Assembly: GCF_000417875.1 (NCBI RefSeq)
Contig: NW_006920888.1
Coordinates: 481,698 to 515,380 of the forward strand
DNA length: 33,683 nucleotides
Reading direction: 5' to 3'
Source: Pseudozyma flocculosa PF-1
Lineage: Eukaryota > Basidiomycota > Ustilaginomycetes > Ustilaginales > Ustilaginaceae
Positions 8,567-18,064 of this stretch are shown here, in pieces (within the stretch, counting starts at the first letter, position 1; every line of letters starts with the position of its first letter). Below the pieces are notes generated by a model that worked only from the letters and a program-made list of their open reading frames with translations, searched no databases and had not been told where the DNA came from. The translations under genes were made by a program, and so were the position numbers.

Positions 8567-10588
8567 ATGTCGGACATTAGCGACGACGTGAGTATCTGTC
8601 CGGGCGGTTAGGGGACCAAATGCTGGGCTCCGAAGCCCCGTCAGCCGTCATGGGTGTCTGCCGGCATATACTCCCACGAAAGATTTGCCGCTGATACGCC
8701 GACTGCCCCCTCTCCTCTCCTTGCCGCCTCGAGCAGAACTTCCTCGACGATGATGTCGAAGACACCATGGACGAGGATTCCGTCTACGGCTACGACGAGA
8801 ACGGCGACAGCGACTATGCAGGCAACTCTGACGAGGAGGCCGTCCTCGACGACTACGGCGACGCAGACGATGCGTTTGCGACGCAGGACATGGGGCAGAA
8901 GCGGACGTTTGAGGTCGACTTCAAGTCGCACACCGTCGCCAGCATAGAGTCGGCCCAGAAGGAAGAGGTCGAACACGTGGCCAGCATGTTTATGATCAAG
9001 GTGAGCAACCGGCGCCGACGAGGGATCCAGACATCAGCACGTAGGGCCTTGCCGGCAGCGCCCGCTGACCTGCTTGTCTGCGCTCCTTCCCACGGTCCCC
9101 TTCGCTCCTCGTCTGCTGCACGCCCGTCCACACCTCGGCAGGACACCGATGCGGCGATCCTGCTCCGGCACTTTGGCTGGAACAAGGAGCGTCTGATCGA
9201 GCGCTACATGGACGCGCCCGAGAGCGTCAACCTCGAGGCGGGCGTCCACGAGGATCCGGCGCGGCCAAAGCTGCAGAGGCTCGCCGGCTTCACGTGCGAG
9301 GTGTGCTACACGTCGTCCGACGACGAGCCTTCGGGCAAGATGGAGACGCTGGCGCTCGCGTGCGGCCACCGCTACTGCAAGGACTGCTACCAGCAGTACA
9401 TGGAGCAGAAGATCCGCGAGGAGGGCGAGTCGCGGCGGATGCAGTGCATGAAGGAGAAGTGCAACCTGGTCATTGACGAGGTCACGGTGGGCCTCGTCGT
9501 CGAGCCGGCGACGTTTGACAGGTGAGTGTGCCTGGGCCCCGGGGCGACCGACCCACGACACGACACGACACGACACGACAGAAGGGCTGACGATCCTCGG
9601 AACGCTGCGGCCATTCGCCTTCGCCCTCGTCCTCTCGTCGGGTCGCCGCCGGCCCGCACCGTGCAGGTACAAGATCCTGCTCAACCGCACCTACGTCGAC
9701 GACTCGAGCATCCTGCGCTGGTGCCCGGCGCCCAACTGCGAGCTGGCGGTCGAGTGCCACGTGTCGTCCAAGAAGCTCGACAAGGTGGTGCCGTCGGTCA
9801 AGTGCGACTGCGGCCACCCGTTCTGCTTCGGGTGCGGCAACGCCGCCCATGCCCCGGCCGTGTGCCCGATTGTCAAGCTGTGGCTCAAGAAGTGCGAGGA
9901 CGACAGCGAGACGGCCAACTGGATCAGCGCCAACACCAAGGAGTGCCCCAAGTGCAGCTCGACGATCGAGAAAAACGGCGGGTGCAACCACATGACGTGC
10001 CGCAAGTGCAAGCACGAGTGGTGCTGGATCTGCTCGGGACCCTGGACCGAGCACGGCAACAGCTGGTACAACTGCAACCGCTACGACGAAAAGAGCGGCA
10101 GCAACGCGCGCGACAGCCAGGCCAAGTCGCGCGCCTCGCTGGAGCGCTACCTGCACTACTTCAACCGCTTCGCCAACCACGAGCAGTCGGCCAAGCTGGA
10201 CCGCGACCTGTACGGGCGCACCGAGAAAAAGATGGAGGAGATGCAGCTCACGTCGGACCTCACGTGGATCGAGGTCCAGTTTCTCAAGAAGGCCGTCGAC
10301 ATCCTGACCGAGTGCCGCATGACGCTCAAGTGGACCTACTGCATGGCCTTCTACCTCGTGCGCAACAACATGACGGAGCTCTTCGAGGACAACCAGCGCG
10401 ACCTGGAGCGCGCCGTCGAGGACCTCTCGGAGCAGCTCGAGAAGCCCATCGAGAAGGACAACATCCCCGAGATGCGCCAGCGCGTCACCGACCTCACCGT
10501 CTACGTCCAGAAGCGCAGAGAGATCCTGCTGGCGGACACGGCCAACGGCTTCCAGGAGGGCCGCTGGGAGTGGAACGTGGCCATCTGA
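8567..10588 (+). CDS. Ariadne/HHARI-type RBR E3 ubiquitin ligase
   Basis: The model joins 8567-8587, 8737-9000, 9142-9521 and 9667-10588 (introns 149, 141, 145 nt), giving 528 residues. RBR ligases take ubiquitin from an E2 at RING1 and carry it as a thioester on a RING2 cysteine before transfer. Order seen: acidic N-terminus (1-60); UBA-like helices (about 96-119, ILLRHFGWNKERLIERYMD); RING1 with C147, C150, C169, H171, C174, C177, C197, C202; IBR with C241, C246, C268/C270, C275, C278, H283, C288; RING2 with C315, C318, catalytic C328 in GGCNHMTC, C333, C336, C341, C344; then the helical Ariadne domain (about 370-480, ERYLHYFNRFANHEQSAKL). All metal ligands and the catalytic Cys are present. 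Yeast Hel1 and animal ARIH1 are the likely relatives. The first exon has only seven codons. Confidence 0.95.
9554..9580 (+). repeat. (CACGA)5 pentanucleotide array in RBR intron 3
   Basis: Five CACGA units plus two bases lie about 30 nt after the third donor site of the RBR gene. The array is intronic in my model. Confidence 0.85.
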
Positions 10589-11547
10589 GGCGTGCACGTC
10601 CACGTCCGCATCCTCGCCGGCCACCCGCCCCGGCGCCGGCTGTCGGCTTCGCCCCTGGCGCCATTCATCGGCGAGTCCAACCTGGCCGGGCCCCTGGTCC
10701 GATCCGCGCGCCGGCCGACATGCCATCCTCGACGAGTCTGCGCCGCTGCATCGCGACGCACCAGGCCACCCCCACCTTCTTCCAGCAGGGCTCGACGCCA
10801 AATGCCCATCCCCTGCGACTCCTCTGCATCGATCGACTCGTTGTCACGCATTCAGCATCCTCGCATCCGACTCCGCGGCCGCTTCCGTCTCCACTCCGGC
10901 TGCGAGCAACCTCTCACTGCATGGTCCCACCGCCACGACCCAGGAGAGCGGTCACGCCGTCCCAGGGGCTCCCCGATGGCCGTCGACGCGCCACATCAGC
11001 CCCTCTCTGTCCCGCGCTCGCTCCGCTCCTTGCACATCCTCGCACGCCCGCGCGGAGGCACCCTCTGGCGCACAATCGGCACCCGCGGCTCTCATCCTCG
11101 CACCCCTCGTCCGTCCCCGCATACCAACCTGCCCGTCGGCCCCCCTAGCCCCTCCCATGTATTCTACCTTTGTCCTCCTGTCCCGTGTTTCAAGGCCGCG
11201 CCTCGCTATCTGGGTTTTCCTGGGCATGGCGTCGCCTGTTCAGCGTGGGCTTGGTAGAGCCTGCCCGGCGGAGCGATCGACGGTCGTTGCCGGGAGAGTC
11301 GGGCGACCCGCCACGGTGTCTTTGAAGCTGGCCTTCTGGGCTGGCCTGGCCCGCCTGCGCCTTTTAGCCCGTGCTCGGCTGGACCCTGAAGGCGGGCCGG
11401 GCAGGTGGGCTGGCCAGGTGGCTGGTGCCAGGTGGCTGGTGCCAATCCTCGCCCTGCTTGCCTCCTCGCCACCACTCGCCCCGCTGGCTTGCACCCCCCC
11501 ATCGCTCATATCACCTCCACCACCACGAGCGCAACAGCCCGCCCACG
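10589..11547. other. Intergenic: RBR 3' end and copper transporter promoter
   Basis: This 959-nt stretch has open frames in several registers but no recognisable protein, and I see no gene. A 14-nt tandem duplication lies at 11414-11444. I looked for a copper-response motif of the yeast Mac1 type (TTTGCTC) and did not see one. Confidence 0.55.
11414..11444 (+). repeat. 14-nt direct repeat (2.2 copies) upstream of copper transporter
   Basis: The unit CCAGGTGGCTGGTG occurs twice head to tail with three bases of a third copy, ending 103 nt before the transporter ATG. Confidence 0.85.
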
Positions 11548-12432
11548 ATGGACCACGACCACCACCACGGCCAGCACGACATGCCGCCGGGCCACAGCAT
11601 GCCGATGCCGGGCGACGCCTGCCCCATGCTCATGACGTGGAACGCGGATACGTCCAACATCTGCATCATCTCCGAATCCTGGCACGTCCGCACGCCGCGG
11701 GCATTCTTCCTCTCGCTCTGCGTCCTCGTCGTCGTATCGGCGGGCTACGAGTGGCTGCGGCTGTACACCAAGGCCAACGACGCCCGGATCGCCAGCGGCA
11801 TGGAGGCCAGGCTGGGCGGAGGTCACCACCACCGCAGGAGGGCCAGCATCCTCCCCACCACGTCGGCGGCGGGCGTGAGCATCGCCGACACCGCCAGCGT
11901 CGCCAGCGGATCTTCGAACGGTCTCGGCACTGCGGCGAGGAAGGCGAGGAGGTCCAGCAGGCTAGCACCGTGCGTCTGCCCACCCGTCGTCTGCCAGGGT
12001 GGACGCATCTCGCCGACGTCGACTCGGCCAGCTCGTCTCATACTGACTCACACTACAATTCAACCCGTTCACTCTCCCTTCTGACCTCGCCAGAATGCCG
12101 CTGCTGATACGGCGGCGGACACAGGTGTTTCGCTCGACCCTCTATGCCCTGAGCGTCTTCATCTCCTTCATGCTGATGCTGGTGGCGATGACATTCAACG
12201 CCTACCTGATTGGCGCCATCGTCGGAGGTGAGTCGCGCACTGCACTGTACTGGCCGACCTGATCTGCCCACGACCAGCGTAGGGGTAGACACGCCGCTGA
12301 CGTCTCTGCTGCTGCGTCTGCTGTGTTTGCTCCAACGTGCTTCGCGCAGGTGCCGGCCTGGGACACTACTGGTTCAACCGCGACTTTTCACGACACCCGG
12401 ACGACGACAAGGGACTGGCGTGCCACCCGTAG
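11548..12432 (+). CDS. CTR-family copper transporter
   Basis: The model joins 11548-11969, 12094-12227 and 12350-12432 (introns 124 and 122 nt), giving 212 residues. CTR proteins form trimeric channels that take Cu(I) across the plasma or vacuolar membrane. Seen in order: a His/Met-rich N-terminus (HDHHHG, then Met residues at 12, 18, 20, 27, 29) for copper capture; TM1 (about 52-67); a long cytosolic loop with a GHHHRRR patch and a Ser/Ala-rich part; TM2 with the essential MxxxM motif (M169, M173); and TM3 with GxxxG packing motifs (G181/G185 and G186/G190). The C-terminal tail includes one Cys-His pair (ACHP at the very end). The short length and few N-terminal Met motifs resemble the Ctr2-like vacuolar members, but membrane location cannot be decided from sequence. 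Confidence 0.92.
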
Positions 12433-12619
12433 CGAGCGCCACGTGGATATCGTACACGCACACACGACACGTCTCTGCCGCAACCTCGCGGGCCCCCTGG
12501 GCCCCGCCTGTCTGCCTGTCTGGACGGTGCCGCACGCCGCTACAACGGCCTTCGACGCAGCCCCGTCAATCCAATCGAGGCCGCTGTCTGGGCTCCGCCG
12601 GGGATCCGTCGTGCCGGGA
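12433..12619. other. Short convergent spacer, copper transporter / isomerase
   Basis: These 187 nt separate two stop codons facing each other. The 3' untranslated regions probably overlap or nearly so. No gene seen. Confidence 0.6.
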
Positions 12620-13468
12620 TCAGAGCTTGGACGACGGCGACGGCGCCGATGACTGCGATGACGGCGGCTTATAGAGATTGGCCATGGCGATCTCGTGCTT
12701 GGTACGGAGGATGGCGAGCTGGGGCGCGTAGAGGACGACCTTGTTGCTGCCCCAGCAGTCCTTGCTGGCCTTTACCTTGATCTTGGTGGCGAGCTCGGTG
12801 GCGAGCTTGAGGGTGCCGGCGGGTCCCGGGTAGCGCTGCGCGTCGGCGACGAGGTCGACGATGCCGGCGTCGTGGGCCTCTTTTGCGGTGAAGCGGTGGC
12901 CCTCGAGGACGATCTTGCGCATCGTCTGCGGGTGGGCGATCTTGGCGGCGAGGGCCATCTGGAGGCCGTGGGGCAGCTGGGCGCCAAAGTCGATCTCGTT
13001 CATGCAGAGGTAGCCGCGGGCGCTGTTCATGACGCGGTAGTCGTGGGCGCAGACGAGGCCGAAGCCGGCGGCAAAGGCGTGTCCGCCGATGCTGGCGATG
13101 GTGGGGATGGGGAAGGTGAGGAGCTTCTCGTAGAGGGTGTTTAGGCAGTCGTCGAAAAAGTTGGGGTCGGCGATGGCGGCCTCGAGGTCAAGGCCGTTGG
13201 AGTAGATCTTGGCCTTGTCGTGGGTCTGGCCCGTGGTGATGAGGGCGGCGCCCTGGGCGGCGTTGCCCGAGTTGGTCATCGTGTCCCACTCGGCCTCGAC
13301 AAACGAGAGGGCGGGGAGGAGGCCATTGTTGATAAAGTTGTGGTTGAGGCGGTTGTCGGGCGTGTCGGCCGCGAGAAAGTGGAGCGTCCAGATGCTCGAT
13401 GCGCCGTCAAAGTCGAGCCGGACGAGGGGCCGGTCGGTGGGGAAGTTGCGGGAGTAGGATTCGGCCAT
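12620..13468 (-). CDS. Enoyl-CoA hydratase/isomerase family protein with peroxisomal SKL tail
   Basis: One exon encodes 282 residues in the crotonase superfamily. Seen: an N-terminal beta region (VRLDFDGASSIWTLHF); the first oxyanion-hole segment KIYSNGLDLEA; the second, IGGHAFAAGFGLVCAHDYRVM; and MNEIDFG, where the Glu is a good candidate for the catalytic acid/base of a delta3-delta2-enoyl-CoA isomerase. The last three residues are SKL, the canonical PTS1, so I infer import into peroxisomes and a role in beta-oxidation of unsaturated fatty acids. The sequence resembles the Eci/PCI subgroup more than the classical hydratase. Hydratase activity or another crotonase reaction cannot be ruled out. 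The ATG has only a moderate context (ATGGCC, with G at +4). It is divergent from the next gene, with 543 nt between starts. Confidence 0.92.
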   Translation of the reverse strand: MAESYSRNFPTDRPLVRLDFDGASSIWTLHFLAADTPDNRLNHNFINNGLLPALSFVEAEWDTMTNSGNAAQGAALITTGQTHDKAKIYSNGLDLEAAIADPNFFDDCLNTLYEKLLTFPIPTIASIGGHAFAAGFGLVCAHDYRVMNSARGYLCMNEIDFGAQLPHGLQMALAAKIAHPQTMRKIVLEGHRFTAKEAHDAGIVDLVADAQRYPGPAGTLKLATELATKIKVKASKDCWGSNKVVLYAPQLAILRTKHEIAMANLYKPPSSQSSAPSPSSKL

Positions 13469-13742
13469 CTTGTCCAGGGGCGGTGGATTCGGTACAGTCG
13501 TGAGGATGGCGGATCACTGGAGAGGAGGGGAGTGAAGGGTGGGGGGGAGAGCAAGAAAGGCGTCGAGGCAGGGCAAGGCGAACGAGGGCTGACCGAGGTT
13601 CGGGCCGCAGACAACCAGCGGAATGCGGGGGGGTGAGAGGCCCAGGCAGCGTGGCAGGCCCCGCCTACGCCGGGCCTTCCGGCTGCTTCGGATGTCGATG
13701 CGGGCCGGCTGCTCGGCGCGGCCTCTTTCGTCTTTCAGGTGC

Positions 13743-13763
13743 GCTTGGCCTGGCTTGGCCTGG
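13743..13763 (+). repeat. 21-nt sequence shared with 7758-7778 (copy 2)
   Basis: Exact match over 21 nt to 7758-7778, same orientation, also in a promoter-type region. Confidence 0.85.
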
Positions 13764-13873
13764 GCCGCCCGCCCCTCTGTTCGGATCTCGGGGGCTCGTC
13801 ACTCGTGCGAATGAGGGAAGGCTGGTTCGGGCCTCCTCCACTTGACTTCCTGGCCCTCGCTTTCAAGCCTCAC

Positions 13874-13898
13874 CCTCACGCCTCACGCCTCACGCCTC
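13874..13898 (+). repeat. CCTCACG heptamer array (3.4 copies)
   Basis: Three perfect CCTCACG units and a partial fourth lie in the divergent promoter region. Confidence 0.85.
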
Positions 13899-13970
13899 CG
13901 CCAACGCACAGCCACATGCGACGGGGGCCACCCCCAACATCCCCCCACCTCCGATGGCGACCATCCCCAA

Positions 13971-13999
13971 CACCACCACCACCACCACCACCACCACCA
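13971..13999 (+). repeat. CAC/ACC trinucleotide array before the unknown protein
   Basis: About nine and a half CAC triplets end 12 nt before the preferred start codon at 14012. In that reading frame they would encode a proline run if translation began at 13916. Confidence 0.8.
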
Positions 14000-14011
14000 T
14001 CAACGCCCGCC

Positions 14012-15749
14012 ATGACCCTACCACACCCTTCCTCGCCCGGGACGCTCGGCGACTCCCACACTGCCTCGCCCTCGACCCTCACCGAGACCCAAGTCATCCT
14101 CGGCTTCCACACCCTCCTCAAGGCCGCCCTCACCCAGGCAAAGGCAGACGGCCTCATCAGCCAGGACGACCTCGCCTACCTCCACCCCGCAGCCAACCGC
14201 GCAGATCCATCGCAGCCCGCCGCGCAACCACCACCGCACGCCATAGACGTCGAGGTCTCCGGCCCAGCCCTCTGCCTCTTCTTCGCCGCCCTCCGCGCCA
14301 GGGGCGACCCTCCGCAGATCGAGTTCCCGTACCCGCAGGGCGCCGCCGACCGCGACCTCGTCCTGTCCGAGCACACATGCCCGCCCTCGTTCCTCCCCTT
14401 TTTCCGCGTGTGGCAGAATACTGTCCTGCCCATCCAGTACCTCTCGGCCGAACACCGCTACGACCTCGCACTCCTCCTCACCGAAAACGAACCCGTCTCC
14501 AGCCCCGTCCGCGTAGACGTCGTCGCCATATCCAACGATCTCAAGAGGGTCGCAATCGACATTGCACAGGTGCGTAGACCCCATGACGCCAGCCTCGAGG
14601 CCGAACGCCTCGCCGTGCTGCGGCAGCGCTGACCCAGGTCTCCTTTCCTTCCCCCCCGTCGCCCTCTCGACGAACCAGCGGCGGAGCTTCCAGCTGCGCT
14701 TCTCGACCGATCTGCAGCACGCTCTCGACTCGGCCGTCCGCTCCCGGCCCGCCTCTGTCGAAGTGGGCAGGGCCTCCTCCGATGGCCACAGTGGTTCGAC
14801 GGCTGAGCCCCCTCGGTCATCTCAGGACTCGACCCACACCAGGTACCAGCCACCGCCTTCATACGACGCCGACGACTTTGCCAGCGAGCGCCACAACCAT
14901 TCTGTCGCGCCTCCGCAAGGCTCCTCCTCTGCTACCGGCGCCAAGCCGCAACAGCCGCCTCGACCGCACAGGCCATCCTCATCCTCGTCCTCGTCCGCGG
15001 CTGCGACCGGACCCTCCACGCCGCAGCCCTGCAGCCAGACGATAGAGACGCTTTCCCTGATCCGAGAGACGCTCTTCTCGGCCCTCGGCGACTGCTTTGC
15101 CCTCTATCCCTCGTTGCGCGAGATCGTATCGAGGTCCCTCCCCGACGCGACTCAAGGACAACAACAGGCGCACCTCAACGAGTGGTCCTCGAGGGCCTGC
15201 TTCGCGTGCCTGTGCCTTGCCATCCTCGAAGTGGCCCTGACCCGTTTGAGCCTGGAAGCCCCGGACCCGGCGAATCCGGGAGCGATCCCAGAGGGCAGCA
15301 TCAAGACGGTCCAGGTATCCCAATCTCCACCACAGCTGCTTCGAGCCGCTACTTGCCCGCCACAGCTGGTGCCCCTGCTCCGGGCTTTTATCGCCATCGG
15401 CGCTGGCCTGTTCGAGCTCAAGAACCTCGACGACGAGGCTGCCATCGCCGCAGTGCAAAAGGCGGACAGAGGCGGGCAGGGGCCCGACCAGTCGTCGATG
15501 CCGCAACCTCAGATCGACAGGCTAAGACGGATGCTCCAGACGGGCGAAACGACGGCGCGATCCGTGGCGGAAACGAGGAGCGACCAGAAGGTCGGATCGC
15601 CCCTCGAGCCGTTGCAGGCGGCGGCGGCCAAGGCGGACAGCCTCGGCCTGGCCATCAACCAGATGGCCATGCAGATCTTCCGTCTTCCCGGCTTTCAGGA
15701 GCGCCTGTCGAGCGCCATCGGCGTGCTCACGTCGATCCACAGCGTATGA
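14012..15749 (+). CDS. Conserved-looking protein of unknown function
   Basis: The model joins 14012-14569 and 14679-15749 (intron 109 nt, GTGCGT...CAG, phase 0), giving 542 residues. I do not recognise the family. The N-terminal part (about 20-230) alternates helices and strands and looks folded (ETQVILGFHTLLKAALTQAK; ALCLFFAALRARGD; FLPFFRVWQNTVLPIQYLS; RVDVVAISNDLKRVAIDIAQ). A disordered Ser/Pro/Gln-rich linker follows (about 235-330). A helical C-terminal half includes ETLSLIRETLFSALGDCFALYPSL and a Cys-containing hydrophobic helix, ACFACLCLAILEVAL. No signal peptide is seen and no clear membrane span. The start was chosen downstream of a proline-coding repeat; an in-frame ATG at 13916 would add 32 residues. 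It shares a promoter with the isomerase, but I infer no function from that. Confidence 0.8.
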
Positions 15750-16386
15750 ACCCTGTGCTCCGCTGCGCGGACGATCCCAACTTGCCCATACCCACGTCCA
15801 TGCCCATAGATGCTCCTCGAATGCCTGCCAAAATGCCGATGCCTTGCCTCGCCATGTCCTGTCCTCTGCTGCCATCACACCTGACGGGGCCGAGCGGGCA
15901 AGTCTACCCATCGATCGCCGACCACGGTCCGGCCCGAGGTTACAGTCGCGTCCGGACGTCATCAAGAGGGACGACGACGGGGTACGTCGCCACACGCACA
16001 GTACCTTTCCGGGGAGTGGGTGATCGGGACGCACAGCACGTGCAAACGATGGCCTCGATCCGGGCTGGCTGGTGAGTAGTATACAGTCGAGAGAAGGGAG
16101 GAGACTTCCAGAGAGAAGGGAGAGTGAGGCGCGACGAGACCGGGGGACGAGGAGCTGCGGATGATGCGACATTAGCGGGAGATGTTGAGCGGCGACGGCC
16201 TCAAGACGGATGGCGAGCCGGGGCCCTGCCGGGTATATCGGGACGGGGATGGGATGCGAGGAGAGCCGGAGAGGTATCGGAGCGGTCCAAGGAGCCACCG
16301 CCGGGGACTCGCAAGGTCGATTGCGGATGGGTCTCATCGATCCCAGCCTGGCGGCGAACAACCTCGTCGAGACCGGGGTCCTGGAC
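15750..16386. other. Intergenic, convergent between unknown protein and J-protein
   Basis: These 637 nt contain the two 3' ends. A long minus-strand open frame crosses them (stop at 15522) but has no domain and runs antisense to both neighbours, so I call nothing here. Confidence 0.55.
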
Positions 16387-18064
16387 CTATTGGTCCGGGT
16401 CGTGGCTGCGACCAGACTGGCCGGGGACCCACGACTCGCTCGCCTCGAGCACCTTGATGACGTTGAGCAGCAGCTTGCCCGTGGCCGGGCCGAGGAGGCC
16501 CCTCTGCTGCACCGCATCCTCGGTCGAGGACGGGGATGGAGACGGCGCCGATGCCGATGCGGTGGAAGTCGTGCGCCGCCTCTGGTGGCCCGCCTCGAGG
16601 TTCTGCCGACGCGCGGCTTCCCGCGCCCGCCTCTTTGCCCGGGCGGCCCGCCGCGCGGCCCGGCGGTCAACGCGCTCCACCTCGGCTTCTCGATCGTCGA
16701 CCGCGATGCCGAAGAACTGCTCCCGGTCCTCGTCGACGTCGTACTCGTCGTCATCGTCCGACGACTCGGTACCCGAGGGTGGGTGGACATCGACATCGGC
16801 GTCGGCATCGCGCCCCGGCCCGCTCGCTCCCTCTTCATGCCCGTCGCCCGACGTCTTCATGGCCTGGTCGATGGCCATCGGGATGCTCAGCGTGACGCGC
16901 GCCAGCTGGATCGTCAGGCGCAGCCGGCCAAAGACGTCGAGGTAGGAGAGGGAGCGGAGGTGCTGCTGGATCTCGTACAGGCGGATCAGCTCGAGGTGCA
17001 CGACCCGAAGGTACCGCCTTCCGGCTGCCGAGGCGAGGCGAGGCGAGGCGACGAGGGCACAGGAAAAGGACGCGTTCGGACGCTGTCAGCTTCGCCAAGA
17101 CGCTGCGCTCGATGCCCGCCAGGACTGCGGGAGAGCGGCGACTCACCCAAGAGCTTGTCGTGGATCTTGCGGAGGAAGGCGTCCGAATCCACCTGCACAC
17201 CATTATCTCCCCTGTTCATCGCCTCTGCGGGATGCGCAGGTGGTGGCAAGACGGCCTCCCGGACGACGTCAGCGGATCTGCGGCATGGACGCCCCGACGT
17301 CGGCACAAAGGGACCTCTCGTCTCGCCACTCACGGATCAGGGCCTTGAGCTTGTCAAAGTCGCCCTCGAGGAACTCGCACATGATCGTGTAGAGGACGTT
17401 GTTGAGCGTCTCGTCGCCAAAGTCTCCGGGGTCGGAGCCGTACACGCCGTCCTCGGCGTTGTTGACGGCGGCGGCAAAGTCGCTGCGGCCCGAGACGTCG
17501 TACATCCGCCGCGACGACGGCTTGCTGAGCGTCTCGTAGGCGAGGGCGACCTTCTGGAACGCTATCGTCGAGGCCGGGTACGAGGGGAACTTGCTGCGGG
17601 CGAGCGGGCGAGCAAAGGCGGGAAAGCGGCGGTGATAGTCTCGGGGCAACCGTCAGCAACTGCGGCCGAATCGACAAGACGATCGACGGACCAGGTCGAC
17701 AAGGCGGGGCTTACTCTGGGTGGCAGATGCGGCTGCGGTTGAGAAAGGCCCTGCGGATCTCTTCGGGCTTGGCGCTGCGGTGCACGTTGAGCACCTTGTA
17801 CAGGTCCTCTTCGGCCGTGATGGCGTCGAGCACGGCGATCTTGGCCCGCATCTCGTCGGAGAGGTGGTCGACGTCATCGTGGTGGGTCTCTGTCCCGCTG
17901 GCCTTTTCGCCGGTGACGGAGGCGTACGACGGCGGTGGCGAGAGCGGCCGGCCGGCGTGGGCGGGGCGGCGCTTGACCCGGTTGGTGCGGTTGGGCTGCG
18001 GGCTCTCGGACGGCGCCTCTGGCTTCGCGGTGGCGTACCGGTAGAGCGAGGAGGCGACAAACAT
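16387..18064 (-). CDS. J-domain (DnaJ/Hsp40) co-chaperone
   Basis: On the minus strand the exons are 18064-17715, 17593-17334, 17224-17147 and 17024-16387 (introns 121, 109, 122 nt), giving 441 residues. J-proteins stimulate Hsp70 ATPase through the HPD motif. Here the J domain spans about residues 84-150 (EEDLYKVLNVHRSAKPEEIR, then FLNRSRIC and HPD at 115-117, then IAFQKVALAYETLSKPSSRR). The Asp codon of HPD is split by intron 1; after splicing it reads GAC, so the motif is intact. Downstream there is a helical region (FDKLKALIQAMNRG; FLRKIHDKLL; LELIRLYEIQQHLRSLSYLDVF) with a hydrophobic helix (LRLTIQLARVTLSIPMAID), an acidic stretch, and an Arg/Ala-rich basic stretch. There is no Gly/Phe or zinc-finger region, so it is a class C J-protein of unassigned client. 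The C-terminal 20 residues are uncertain. Confidence 0.9.
17031..17050. repeat. (AGGCG)4 array in J-protein intron 3
   Basis: Four AGGCG units lie next to the acceptor of the third intron of the J-protein gene. The same pentamer, as CCTCG on the plus strand, recurs four times at 20186-20205. Confidence 0.85.

Larger units (their letters stand above)
13469..14011. promoter_or_regulatory. Divergent promoter region, isomerase / unknown protein
   Basis: These 543 nt lie between divergent start codons. They contain the second copy of the shared 21-nt sequence (13743-13763), a 7-nt CCTCACG array (13874-13898) and a CAC array (13971-13999). The last 96 nt could instead be coding if the unknown protein starts at the upstream in-frame ATG (13916), which would give a Pro-rich extension. 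Confidence 0.5.

Noticed and set aside
9482..11148. Long alternate-frame and antisense open frames over the RBR ligase (540 codons plus, 439 codons minus)
   Set aside because: They overlap a gene with all zinc ligands intact. Their composition (Arg/Ala/Pro/Gln or Leu/Val) is what GC-rich third positions produce in other frames.
15522..16838. 438-codon minus-strand frame between the unknown protein and the J-protein
   Set aside because: It is antisense to the end of one gene and out of frame with the J-protein's last exon, is Arg/Ser-rich, and has no domain.
17711..17720. J-protein seemed to have HPE instead of HPD
   Set aside because: The Glu codon arises only by reading into the intron. 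Splicing at GTAAGC to the acceptor before 17593 gives GAC, Asp.
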